9,786 nt of DNA from Geobacter sp. UBA1603 (GCA_002322035.1 DCNF01000048.1:15886-25671), one strand, 5' to 3'. Shown: positions 1-8,487, counted from the stretch's first letter. Numbers and translations are program-made. Notes: generated by a model not told the origin, from the letters alone.

Positions 1-99
1 AACATGATAGTAACCGCCGTAATAGTGCCGCGTCCGGTCAAACAGGCGGATTACCAGACCGCTGACCGATTGCTCGTGAATCAAACGACACTCACCCAT
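1..99 (-). CDS. Unknown protein, N-terminal 33 codons only (truncated by window edge)
   Basis: An ATG at 99-97 opens a frame that runs without a stop to base 1. It encodes a start of MGECRLIHEQSVSG and then a segment rich in Arg, His and Tyr (FDRTRHYYGGYYHV). The start overlaps the end of the creatininase-like gene by 8 bases (ATGGGTGA), the same arrangement as at the queD/queE junction, which suggests translational coupling and supports the start. No strong Shine-Dalgarno sequence precedes it; only a GAG lies about 14 bases upstream, which also fits coupling. The family is not recognised from 33 residues. The fragment looks soluble, with no signal peptide or membrane segment. Its membership of the que operon is an inference from the overlap. 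Confidence 0.6.
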   Translation of the reverse strand, partial: MGECRLIHEQSVSGLVIRLFDRTRHYYGGYYHV

Positions 100-814
100 A
101 GATGCCGGACTCCAGCTGATCGACCAGTTCAATAAGTTTATGCACCACCAGCCGTTCAAGAGCCGCTCCCTTTTCAGCACAGGCCTTGCCCGGATCGCCC
201 CAGACCCCGCCCGGCCAATAGCGGCGCTTGTCCCGGACGAGAATTCCTGGGGGAAATGAGGGAAATTCAGCAGGTGCGGTTCCTTTCACCAGGTGCGGGT
301 GGGAATGCAGAATCCGTGAGGTCTCAATCTCTCCGGCATGGGCATCACCGGGCGTTTCCACTATCCCGCGCCCTTCGTCACGGGCCAGCTGATATTCACT
401 GACGACGGCAATCGAACTATCAGCAAACCTGACCAGCAGCTCTTCTCCGGCATCCTGCAGGGCCATGCAGTGCGCTCCACCGGCATGACCGGTCAAAGCC
501 ACAAAATTACGAAGCCCCTGCTGGTAAAGCGATGTGACAATGTCAATCAAAAGGTTTTTCAGGGTGGCAGTCGTAATTGACACCGTACCAGGATGCCGGG
601 ATGTCGAACGGCAATTGCCGTAATGAACCGGAGGAGCAACAAAAAGCGGCCGAATTTCGGACGCCCGGCGACAAACCTCACAGGCTTCCAGGGTGTCAGT
701 GGCAAGAGGCAGATGCGGACCATGCTCCTCGACTGACCCGAAGGGAATCAGGACCGTACGGCTTCGGCCAAGCCCCTCCTCAAACTCCGCCATGGTCATA
801 TCGGCAATTATCAC
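92..814 (-). CDS. Creatininase-family metal-dependent amidohydrolase
   Basis: A 240-residue protein of the creatininase/MftE/ArfB-type fold, about the usual family length. The family signature lies near the N-terminus: GSVEEHGPHLPLATD at residues 26-40, with E29, H31 and D40 matching family metal ligands. A second ligand region reads TGHAGG at 108-113 (H110), where most relatives have NGHGGN. A third motif, GDAHAGEIETS at 156-166, matches the conserved HAG..ETS block. Family members hydrolyse C-N bonds in creatinine, in the mycofactocin precursor peptide (MftE), or in the formylamino-pyrimidine made from GTP in archaea (ArfB). The substrate here cannot be read from the sequence. The start is GTG at 814-812, overlapping the queE stop by 4 bases (GTGA) with a GGGGG tract just upstream. 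A later ATG at codon 6 is a weaker alternative. Coupling to queD and queE suggests a role linked to pterin or deazapurine metabolism (inference). No mycofactocin genes are visible. Confidence 0.85.
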   Translation of the reverse strand: MIIADMTMAEFEEGLGRSRTVLIPFGSVEEHGPHLPLATDTLEACEVCRRASEIRPLFVAPPVHYGNCRSTSRHPGTVSITTATLKNLLIDIVTSLYQQGLRNFVALTGHAGGAHCMALQDAGEELLVRFADSSIAVVSEYQLARDEGRGIVETPGDAHAGEIETSRILHSHPHLVKGTAPAEFPSFPPGILVRDKRRYWPGGVWGDPGKACAEKGAALERLVVHKLIELVDQLESGIYG

Positions 815-1560
815 AGCGCCCCCAGCATCAGATGCATCTGGGGCATAACCCTTACATCCGGAGCCAGCGAGGCTGCGACCGCCTGCAGCTGCAACAGCCG
901 CCTGGCAGTGATGCCAAGCTTACCGCCCGGCAGTGTCAGCGGCTGGAGAAAAAGCGGCACATGCTGACCCACCGCTCCAACAATGCTGCAGACCTGCCTT
1001 ATTTCATCGTCCGGGGTTTCGGCTCCGACAACAACTTTGACCGAGACGGAACAGGCAACAGCAACCTGCAGAAACTCGCGATGCAGCCCCCAGAGATGTT
1101 CAGTGCACCCCGATGTGGAGGGGAGCTTCATGTCCATACTGACACCATCAAGATGGGCAATCACACGCTGCAGCGCCAGATGCATGGTTCCGTTCGTTTC
1201 AAGATGGATCGGGAGAAGGCTGCGCAGACCAGGAAGCCACTCTACAAGTGCCTCGGCGTGCAGCAGCGGCTCTCCACCGGTAATGCTGATTGAATGATGG
1301 CCCTGCGGCACCTGATCTTTCCAGCCGGTAACAATCTCAATAAGTTTGTGCAGCGTGGGTGGCTGCGGTTGGCTGGCGAACACCCCTGAACCGGGATAGG
1401 TTTCAATATTGCACTGGTCATCCCGTCCATGGGCAGTATCGCAGTAACGACAGTCGAGGTTGCACTCAGCCAGCCGGATGAAAATCTGGCGCAAGCCGGC
1501 CAGCAGCCCTTCTCCCTGAATCGAAGAGAAAACTTCCCTGATAGAAATTTGATCACTCAT
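811..1560 (-). CDS. queE: 7-carboxy-7-deazaguanine synthase (QueE), radical SAM
   Basis: A 249-residue radical SAM enzyme that rearranges 6-carboxy-5,6,7,8-tetrahydropterin to 7-carboxy-7-deazaguanine, an intermediate to preQ0 and queuosine. The N-terminus carries the QueE-typical block FSSIQGEG (residues 11-18). The 4Fe-4S motif is CNLDCRYC, with C33, C37 and C40 in CX3CX2C spacing. The SAM-binding GGEP lies at 95-98, followed by ETNG at 121-124 and DMKLPSTSG from about 142. The ATG at 1560-1558 overlaps the queD stop by 8 bases (ATGAGTGA), and the gene's own stop overlaps the next start by 4 bases. Translation of the group is therefore probably coupled. QueC and a GTP cyclohydrolase, needed before and after these steps, are not in the window and would have to be elsewhere. 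The product acts in the cytoplasm, is oxygen-sensitive and needs SAM and magnesium (family knowledge). Confidence 0.95.
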   Translation of the reverse strand: MSDQISIREVFSSIQGEGLLAGLRQIFIRLAECNLDCRYCDTAHGRDDQCNIETYPGSGVFASQPQPPTLHKLIEIVTGWKDQVPQGHHSISITGGEPLLHAEALVEWLPGLRSLLPIHLETNGTMHLALQRVIAHLDGVSMDMKLPSTSGCTEHLWGLHREFLQVAVACSVSVKVVVGAETPDDEIRQVCSIVGAVGQHVPLFLQPLTLPGGKLGITARRLLQLQAVAASLAPDVRVMPQMHLMLGAL

Positions 1561-1921
1561 AATAGCAGGCTGAAGCGTTGTCCGATTCCCAGACGGTGAT
1601 CGATTCGACCTTGACCACTGCGCTGTTGAGACGGTCGGAAATCCGCTGGTAAAGATAGCGGGCTATGTGTTCGGAAGAAGGCGAGGTATCTTGAAAGGCC
1701 GGATTGTCGTTGAGGTACTTATGATCAAGCTCCTGAATAACGGCACCGGCTTCGCGCTTAAGGACCTTGAAATCAACCCCGAGACCGGCCTGATCCAATT
1801 CGGAAGCCGTGACCGTCACTTCGACTTTCCAGTTATGTCCATGCAGGTTCTCACAATCCCCCTGGTAGTTGATAAGATTGTGGGCAGCGGCAAAACTGGT
1901 GCGAATGGTTAACTTGTACAT
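1553..1921 (-). CDS. queD: 6-carboxy-5,6,7,8-tetrahydropterin synthase (QueD)
   Basis: A 122-residue protein of the PTPS/QueD family, of normal length. It converts 7,8-dihydroneopterin triphosphate to 6-carboxytetrahydropterin, the substrate of the QueE encoded next to it. Zinc ligands are visible as H14 and the pair H27 and H29 in LHGH. The catalytic cysteine is C23, four residues before H27, the spacing typical of QueD. The D66-H67 pair (LDHKYLND) and E112 (TVWESDNA) complete the active site. The ATG at 1921-1919 has a strong GAGGAG ribosome binding site at 1927-1932, five bases upstream. It is the first gene of the overlapping group, about 50 bases after the metY terminator. No clear sigma-70 promoter and no preQ1 riboswitch were recognised in that short space. 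Confidence 0.96.
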   Translation of the reverse strand: MYKLTIRTSFAAAHNLINYQGDCENLHGHNWKVEVTVTASELDQAGLGVDFKVLKREAGAVIQELDHKYLNDNPAFQDTSPSSEHIARYLYQRISDRLNSAVVKVESITVWESDNASACYYE

Positions 1922-1970
1922 AACAACTCCTCAAGGTGACAATGGTAAGGCATAGTGGTCGATACTACAC

Positions 1971-1999
1971 AAAAAAAAGGGCAACCACAAGGGCTGCCC
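1971..1999 (-). terminator. Rho-independent terminator of metY
   Basis: Read on the minus strand, GGGCAGCC pairs with GGTTGCCC in an 8-bp stem with one G-U pair and a CTTGT loop. It is followed directly by eight T residues. It lies about 25 bases after the metY stop and separates metY from the queD group. Confidence 0.93.
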
Positions 2000-2024
2000 T
2001 CATTTTCAGACATTGTCCTGGTTG

Positions 2025-3347
<1,323 letters not shown>

Positions 3348-3349
3348 TC

Positions 3350-3379
3350 ACAATAGCTTTACCACCCCAATAAAGTCAA
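3350..3379 (-). promoter_or_regulatory. Sigma-70-type promoter of metY
   Basis: On the minus strand TTGACT (3379-3374) and TATTGT (3355-3350) are separated by 18 bases. This fits a -35/-10 pair located about 40 bases before the metY start. The implied 5' leader is too short for a SAM riboswitch, so control is more likely at the promoter. Confidence 0.6.
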
Positions 3380-3383
3380 GTAT
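3374..3383 (-). promoter_or_regulatory. Possible Rrf2/IscR-like operator half-site overlapping the metY -35
   Basis: The minus strand reads ATACTTGACT. This matches one half of the type 1 IscR consensus (ATASYYGACT), a pattern used by some Rrf2-family regulators. The expected partner half-site downstream (TGGGGTGGTAA) matches poorly. The -35 hexamer lies inside it, so a bound repressor would block transcription. Rrf2 proteins control sulfur and Fe-S genes in many bacteria, which makes this plausible but unproven. A chance match created by the -35 element is the main alternative. Confidence 0.25.
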
Positions 3384-3420
3384 ATAGTTTTAAAATTCCC
3401 CACTACGTTAACGGTAAAAT

Positions 3421-3783
3421 TCAGATTGTGACCGTTTCGCCGGGCCGAAGCCTTTCCTGGCGCGGCGGAGCCGGATCCATTGATACCGCAAGCAGATAGA
3501 AAAACAGTGAAATTGCAGTTGCAACCATCAGCAGCGACGGAAGAATCCGCACCTGCTGATCCCGCCTGTCAGCAGGAAGTATCAGCCCGAAAGCAGCCAG
3601 AACGACACCATAACCACCAAGGGCTGCAGCCCAGAATATTCCAGAGCGATACAGTCTGAATTCGCCCACCGGAGATAATGACAACATGCCTGCCAATGGT
3701 TCATGAAAAAAGCTGGCCAGAATGATCAGAGCCAGCGCCGCCAGCACCAATCTCATGCCGTTGCGGATGGTTCGCCTACGCAT
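3421..3783 (-). CDS. Small three-helix membrane protein of unknown function
   Basis: A 120-residue hydrophobic protein I do not recognise. It has a basic N-terminus (MRRRTIRNGMR) and three likely membrane segments: residues about 11-27, 48-69 and 81-100. The loop between helices two and three carries the charged stretch DRRDQQ. The tail is hydrophilic and proline/arginine-rich (DPAPPRQERLRPGET). The positive-inside rule favours a cytoplasmic N-terminus. The ATG at 3783-3781 has a GGGAGGG ribosome binding site. The gene starts only 24 bases after the YrdC-like gene stops, so the two are probably co-transcribed. No catalytic motif is visible. No terminator is apparent after its stop, where only a short CGTTAACG palindrome (3406-3413) is seen. 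Confidence 0.75.
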   Translation of the reverse strand: MRRRTIRNGMRLVLAALALIILASFFHEPLAGMLSLSPVGEFRLYRSGIFWAAALGGYGVVLAAFGLILPADRRDQQVRILPSLLMVATAISLFFYLLAVSMDPAPPRQERLRPGETVTI

Positions 3784-3807
3784 CGGGCAGCCCTCCCAAT
3801 CCCGCCA

Positions 3808-4416
3808 TCAAACACACCACGACACATCTCCCATACCTGATCGCAGCACTTCCGGCCGGCTGCCAACAAGGGAGACAACAGAACTGACATCAGTTGCAAG
3901 CAACCCTCCGTCAATCACAAAGTCAAGGCTATGGCCGAAGGTTTCTTCAATTACCAGAGGATCTCCGACCGGTTCTTCACCGGACAGATTTGCACTGGTC
4001 GTGATAACCGGATTACCGAGCGCCGAAACCAGATCAAGGCAGATCCGGTTGTCAGGTATACGGATGCCAACCGTCTTCTGACGGGTCAGTAAGAGATCAG
4101 GAACTTCGCGGGTTGCCTCGAGCACAAACGTATAGGGCCCGGGGAGATACCGCTTGAGAAGCTTGAAAGCAGCGTTGTCTACCCGAGCGTAGCGGGCTAC
4201 TTCGGATATGGTAGAACAAATAAACGAGAACGGCTTCCGGCGTTCCCGCTGCTTCATGATATAGATACGTTCGATTCCTTTTTTGTTGAAAATAGAACAA
4301 CCGATTCCATAGGTGGTATCGGTTGGGTAGGCAATAATGCCGCCATCAGCAAGACAACGGACAAGCCGTTCAATCCTGCGTGGCTGGGGATGCTCCGGAT
4401 TAATTTCCAGCAGCAT
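3808..4416 (-). CDS. YrdC/YciO/Sua5-family protein, probable L-threonylcarbamoyladenylate synthase
   Basis: A 202-residue single-domain protein of the YrdC fold. TsaC/Sua5 members join threonine, bicarbonate and ATP to make threonylcarbamoyl-AMP for the tRNA t6A modification at A37. The nucleotide-binding start is YPTDTTYGIGC at 30-40. The basic motif KQRERRKP (55-62) matches the KxR...K region that binds ATP. LPGPYTFVL lies at 91-99 and the SAN motif is intact at 141-143. Overall the sequence most resembles E. coli YciO, for example in the start INPEHPQPR and in the endings of both proteins (GVGDV versus GMGDV). Unlike YciO it keeps the SAN and KxR residues, so it may be the functional TsaC. 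It lacks the extra C-terminal Sua5 domain. The ATG at 4416-4414 has an AGAGAGGAA ribosome binding site. It is the first gene of a likely two-gene unit with the downstream membrane protein. Confidence 0.88.
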   Translation of the reverse strand: MLLEINPEHPQPRRIERLVRCLADGGIIAYPTDTTYGIGCSIFNKKGIERIYIMKQRERRKPFSFICSTISEVARYARVDNAAFKLLKRYLPGPYTFVLEATREVPDLLLTRQKTVGIRIPDNRICLDLVSALGNPVITTSANLSGEEPVGDPLVIEETFGHSLDFVIDGGLLATDVSSVVSLVGSRPEVLRSGMGDVSWCV

Positions 4417-4461
4417 GCGCAGAGTTTCCTCTCTCGTGTTTCGGCTGAATCAGCAGGCAGT

Positions 4462-4490
4462 CATATACACGATTGCAGAACAATTCTCAA
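4462..4490 (-). promoter_or_regulatory. Sigma-70-type promoter of the YrdC/YciO-family gene
   Basis: On the minus strand TTGAGA (4490-4485) and TATATG (4467-4462) are separated by exactly 17 bases. The pair sits about 45 bases before the start codon and just downstream of the korC terminator. Confidence 0.7.
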
Positions 4491-4523
4491 GATAATCCGA
4501 AAAAACCTGATCAAGTATGATTC

Positions 4524-4557
4524 AAAAAAACGCCCGGAGAGGTTTCTCCGGGCGTTT
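4524..4557 (-). terminator. Strong rho-independent terminator after korC
   Basis: The minus strand forms an approximately 12-bp perfect stem, AACGCCCGGAGA with TCTCCGGGCGTT, closed by the four-base loop AACC. The stem runs directly into seven T residues. It lies about 25 bases after the korC stop and ends the kor transcript. Confidence 0.96.
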
Positions 4558-4582
4558 GGTTGCAACAGAGTGCAGTTATGAA

Positions 4583-5131
4583 TCAGCCTTTGGCTGCTGC
4601 CTCGGCTTTTTCATACCCCATGCTAAATGCCTTCTTGTTCAACTCAAGGAACGCTTCCGGTACGCTGGAGAGGACCGCCTTCTCTGCGTTTTCCCGACTC
4701 ACCTGACCGGTCAGCGCCACCATTGCACCAAGGGCAACGATATTGGCAACGATCTCACGGCCCACATCGTTCTTGGCAGTATTTATGATATTGAAACCGA
4801 CTCTCTTGAAATTACCTTCCGGCAGTTTGGTTACCAGATCGGAATCATACAGCAGCACGCCGCCTTCTTTCAGGTCGTCACTGTACTTGTTGCAGGCCTC
4901 CTGGGTCATTGCCAGCAGTGCATCGCACTTGGTGACTTTCGGGTAATCGATCGGACCATCAGAGATAATAACCTCCGACTTGGAAGCACCACCGCGGGCC
5001 TCCGGGCCGTAGCTCTGGGACTGGACAGACTGCTTTCCCTCATAAATCGAGGCAGCCTTGGCCATGATGATACCGGCGGTGATCAGACCCTGTCCGCCGG
5101 CACCGGAAAATCTGAGTTCATAACGTGACAT
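4583..5131 (-). CDS. korC: 2-oxoglutarate:ferredoxin oxidoreductase, gamma subunit
   Basis: A 182-residue gamma subunit of the 2-oxoacid:acceptor oxidoreductase family, of normal length. The N-terminus carries the typical FSGAGGQGLITAG (residues 8-20). QSYGPEARGG at 39-48 is the second conserved gamma-subunit block. This subunit helps form the CoA-binding surface of the complex (family knowledge). The ATG at 5131-5129 has an AAGGAG ribosome binding site. It begins 27 bases after korB stops and is followed by the strong terminator, so it is the last gene of the unit. The assignment to 2-oxoglutarate rather than pyruvate or branched-chain oxoacids rests on the adjacent icd and mdh. Confidence 0.92.
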   Translation of the reverse strand: MSRYELRFSGAGGQGLITAGIIMAKAASIYEGKQSVQSQSYGPEARGGASKSEVIISDGPIDYPKVTKCDALLAMTQEACNKYSDDLKEGGVLLYDSDLVTKLPEGNFKRVGFNIINTAKNDVGREIVANIVALGAMVALTGQVSRENAEKAVLSSVPEAFLELNKKAFSMGYEKAEAAAKG

Positions 5132-5158
5132 CTTTATCGCTCCTTTTTCCTGTAGTGA

Positions 5159-5977
5159 TTACTTGGCGGCCTGGGCACGCTCGATGACCTTGGCGTACTC
5201 GGCTGTATACTCGGCGCGTTCCTCTTTGTAGAGGACACCGGTGAGGACCTTGCCCTGCAGTTGCTCTGCCGTCATTTTCTCGGCGGCCTTGACCGGCACG
5301 GCGACTTCTTTCAGACGATTCATCATCTCAACAACCGACTTGTACTTATTGCGGCGGCCGTAGGTGGTCGGGCAGTCATCCAGAATTTCAACCACCGAGA
5401 AGCCCTTATGCTGGATCGCCTCGGCAATCAGCTTGTCAAGCTGGGCGGCATGGTACGCGGTGCCACGGGCAACGAAGGTGGCACCGGCGCCGATGGCAAG
5501 CTTGGCAATGTCAAAAGCCGGGTCCGGGTTGCCGTAGGGTGTGGTCGATGCCTTGTGACCGGTCGGGGTGGCCGGGGAAAACTGGCCGCCGGTCATGCCG
5601 TAGATGTAGTTGTTCATGATGATGTAGGTCATATCAATGTTACGACGGCAGGCGTGGATGAAGTGGTTGCCGCCGATGGCGGTACCGTCGCCGTCCCCGC
5701 CGACCAGGATCACGTTCATCTCCGGCTTGGCCATTTTAACGCCGGTTGCAAAGGCAGCGGCGCGGCCGTGGGCGGTGTGCAGGGTGCAGCAGTCCATGTA
5801 GCCCGGCAGACGGGATGCGCAGCCGATGCCGGAGACGATGGCGGTGTTCTCTTTCTTAAGCTGGAGCGAATCAAGGGCGCGGATCAGCCCTTTCATAACA
5901 ATACCGTGTCCGCAGCCGGGGCACCAGATGTGGGGCAGCTTGCCGGGACGGATCCATTTATCATAATCAAATGCCAT
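5159..5977 (-). CDS. korB: 2-oxoglutarate:ferredoxin oxidoreductase, beta (TPP-binding) subunit
   Basis: A 272-residue beta subunit that binds thiamine pyrophosphate and a 4Fe-4S cluster. Likely cluster ligands are C19 and C22 in WCPGCGHG, C53 in GIGCASR and C202 in DDCPTTYG. The TPP/magnesium motif runs from GDGDG (94-98) to the NN pair at 122-123 (MNNYIYGMTGGQFSPAT). It catalyses oxidative decarboxylation of the oxoacid to its CoA ester with ferredoxin as electron acceptor, and the reaction can be reversible. The ATG at 5977-5975 lies only two bases after the korA stop. Its ribosome binding site is inside the end of korA, which implies coupled synthesis of alpha and beta subunits. Confidence 0.95.
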   Translation of the reverse strand: MAFDYDKWIRPGKLPHIWCPGCGHGIVMKGLIRALDSLQLKKENTAIVSGIGCASRLPGYMDCCTLHTAHGRAAAFATGVKMAKPEMNVILVGGDGDGTAIGGNHFIHACRRNIDMTYIIMNNYIYGMTGGQFSPATPTGHKASTTPYGNPDPAFDIAKLAIGAGATFVARGTAYHAAQLDKLIAEAIQHKGFSVVEILDDCPTTYGRRNKYKSVVEMMNRLKEVAVPVKAAEKMTAEQLQGKVLTGVLYKEERAEYTAEYAKVIERAQAAK

Positions 5978-5979
5978 GG

Positions 5980-7113
5980 TTACTTAACCTCCTTCATCTT
6001 CTCGAGGATCTGGTCGGGATTTACCGGCTCGCCGTCTACACGGTTGATGCCGAGTATTACGGCTTTGCCCTGGGCACAGCGCTCGACTTCAATGGAGCAC
6101 ATGCCGAGGTTCATTTCCGGAACGATGAAACCCTTGACCTTCTGGGCAAGCGCCTTGATCTGCTTGTCCGGGAAGGGCCAGAAGGTCTTGATGCGGAACA
6201 TGCCAGCCTTGATTCCCTGCTCGCGGGCGATGTTGACGGCATAGCGGGCCGAACGCGAGGTGGAACCATAGGCAACAACCGCGATTTCAGCATCATCCAG
6301 CATATACTCCTCGAACTGGATGATGTCGTCGGCATTAGCGTCAACCTTGCGAACCTGGCGCTCCTCCTCGGCCTGAACGTACTCGGCCTTGGTAGTCGGG
6401 AAACCGTCCGGCAGCTTGTTGAGGCCGGTCACATGGAACTTGTAGCCAGAACCGAAGGCGGCCAGCGGCGGCACATCGCCGTAGCTGGTATCATACGGCT
6501 TGTACTGGGCAGGCTCGACGGTCGGAGTCTTGCGCGGGATGACTTCGATCTCGCCCGGCTCGGGGAAAACGATCCGCTCGCGCATATGGGCCACGATCTC
6601 GTCTGGCATGACCATGACCGGCGTACGGTATTTTTCAGACAGGTTGAAGGCGCGGATGACCTCTTCATAGGTCTCCTGGACGGAGGCCGGGGTAAGACAG
6701 ATGGCCGGGTGATCACCGTGGGTGCCCCATTTGGCGCACATGACGTCGGACTGGCTCGGGCCGGTCGGCATACCGGTGGACGGGCCGCCGCGCATGACGT
6801 TATAGACGACGCAGGGGATCTCGGCGATGCAGCCGTAACCGATCAGTTCCTGCTTGAGGGAAAGGCCGGGGCCGGAAGTGGAGGTCATGACCTTGGAACC
6901 GGCCAGGGATGCCCCCAGGATGGCTGCCATGGCGCCGATCTCGTCTTCCATCTGGATGAATTTGCCGCCCACCTTGGGCAGCTCGACGGACATCACCTCG
7001 GCAACTTCGGTTGAAGGGGTGATCGGGTAGCCGCCGAAGAAATTGCAGCCGGCATAGATGCCGCCGAGTGCCGCAGCTTCGTTACCCTGAAGAAACGCTA
7101 CTTTTTTGGACAC
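5980..7113 (-). CDS. korA: 2-oxoglutarate:ferredoxin oxidoreductase, alpha subunit
   Basis: A 377-residue alpha subunit containing the pyrimidine-binding domain and the transketolase C-terminal-like domain. Conserved blocks are GGYPITPSTE at 27-36, MEDEIGA at 55-61, TSTSGPGLSL at 77-86 and RGGPSTGMPT at 108-117. The YPITP motif contacts substrate and CoA in this family. The start is GTG at 7113-7111, supported by GGGAGG 8-13 bases upstream and by alignment of the N-terminus with the family start (KVAFLQGNEAAALGG). It follows korD by 20 bases. No gamma or ferredoxin domain is fused, so this is the split four-subunit form. The alternative name VorB (branched-chain oxoacid) is less likely given the TCA-cycle neighbours. 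Confidence 0.95.
   Translation of the reverse strand: MSKKVAFLQGNEAAALGGIYAGCNFFGGYPITPSTEVAEVMSVELPKVGGKFIQMEDEIGAMAAILGASLAGSKVMTSTSGPGLSLKQELIGYGCIAEIPCVVYNVMRGGPSTGMPTGPSQSDVMCAKWGTHGDHPAICLTPASVQETYEEVIRAFNLSEKYRTPVMVMPDEIVAHMRERIVFPEPGEIEVIPRKTPTVEPAQYKPYDTSYGDVPPLAAFGSGYKFHVTGLNKLPDGFPTTKAEYVQAEEERQVRKVDANADDIIQFEEYMLDDAEIAVVAYGSTSRSARYAVNIAREQGIKAGMFRIKTFWPFPDKQIKALAQKVKGFIVPEMNLGMCSIEVERCAQGKAVILGINRVDGEPVNPDQILEKMKEVK
5988..5994 (-). promoter_or_regulatory. korB ribosome binding site embedded in the korA 3' end
   Basis: The minus strand reads AAGGAGG, ten bases before the korB ATG. The bases also encode the last Lys-Glu-Val codons of KorA. Ribosomes ending korA stop on top of this site, which favours matched output of the two catalytic subunits. 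Confidence 0.85.
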
Positions 7114-7133
7114 AGTTCTTTCCTCCCGTAGAA

Positions 7134-7331
7134 TTATTCGGCTGAAACTTTGATTGCGAAATCAGGGCAGCGCAGCTCGCACTGCATGCACTTGATACAG
7201 GCTTCCAGGTTCTTGACAGCGACGACGAAGCCCTTCATCTCAAGCACCTGCTTGGGGCAGAACTCCACGCAGATGTGGCAGCCCTTGCAGTACTTCTCGA
7301 TAATCTCGATTTTTGGCAATGTTTTCTCCAT
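7134..7331 (-). CDS. korD: 2-oxoglutarate:ferredoxin oxidoreductase, delta (ferredoxin-like) subunit
   Basis: A 65-residue protein with two bacterial ferredoxin motifs in CX2CX2CX3CP spacing: C15, C18, C21, C25 and C45, C48, C51, C55. These would bind two 4Fe-4S clusters and pass electrons from the TPP site to free ferredoxin. It is short, as expected for a stand-alone delta subunit. The ATG at 7331-7329 has an AAAGGAG ribosome binding site. It is the first gene of korDABC. The 55 bases between it and the mdh terminator contain no strong promoter that I recognise, so the source of its transcription is open. Confidence 0.94.
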   Translation of the reverse strand: MEKTLPKIEIIEKYCKGCHICVEFCPKQVLEMKGFVVAVKNLEACIKCMQCELRCPDFAIKVSAE

Positions 7332-7386
7332 CTGGAAAGACTCCTTTTCCGTATTGAAAAGTGTAAAATTACGGCACCTATATGCG

Positions 7387-7423
7387 GCAAAAGAAGGGCG
7401 GGAGCCCCCCGCCCTTCTTTTGC
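7387..7423 (-). terminator. Perfect 16-bp hairpin terminator between mdh and korD
   Basis: Both strands can form a perfect 16-bp stem with a five-base loop: minus strand GCAAAAGAAGGGCGGG, loop GGGCT, then the exact complement. An A-rich tract opens the stem and the matching T-rich tract (TTCTTTT) closes it, the layout of a bidirectional intrinsic terminator. It lies 24 bases after the mdh stop. The T tract is interrupted by one C and is inside the stem, so some read-through into korD is possible. Confidence 0.88.
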
Positions 7424-7447
7424 TGGTGCTTCGTTACCGTTTACTGC

Positions 7448-8413
<966 letters not shown>

Positions 8414-8434
8414 TTACATGGTTGATATAACGGT

Positions 8435-8464
8435 GTCCGGCGGCGGGTCACCCCACCGCCGGAC
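8435..8464 (-). other. GC-rich hairpin in the icd-mdh gap, no T tract
   Basis: On the minus strand GTCCGGCGGTGGG pairs with CCCGCCGCCGGAC, a 13-bp stem with one G-U pair and the loop GTGA. The sequence after it (ACCGTTATATC) has no run of T, so it does not look like a standard intrinsic terminator. It could be an mRNA-stabilising or processing structure that sets different levels of Icd and Mdh, or a weak terminator. It is clearly seen as structure; its function is inferred. Confidence 0.7.
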
Positions 8465-8487
8465 CATCAGTCCCGTGCTTCTTTTAT

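Noticed and set aside
577..1293. Plus-strand open frame of 238 codons opposite queE and the creatininase-like gene
   Set aside because: The opposite strand holds recognisable enzymes with intact active sites; this frame has no domain and an unnatural Gln/Pro/Arg-rich composition.
1922..2024. Possible preQ1 riboswitch before queD
   Set aside because: The gap is mostly the metY terminator, leaving about 50 bases. No preQ1-I type stem with an A-rich pseudoknot tail or other known deazapurine aptamer could be made out.
3404..3415. Short palindrome CGTTAACG after the small membrane protein gene
   Set aside because: Eight bases with no loop or T tract are too little for a terminator, and a single copy does not support an operator.
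4517..5128. Plus-strand open frame of 203 codons opposite korC
   Set aside because: It begins inside the korC terminator hairpin and lies entirely over a clear gamma-subunit gene; no motif or ribosome binding site supports it.
5261..7014. Long plus-strand open frames of 327 and 347 codons opposite korB and korA
   Set aside because: They mirror the strongly biased codons of clear Kor genes. They give low-complexity Gly/Ala/Val/Asp-rich proteins with no known motif and overlap each other.
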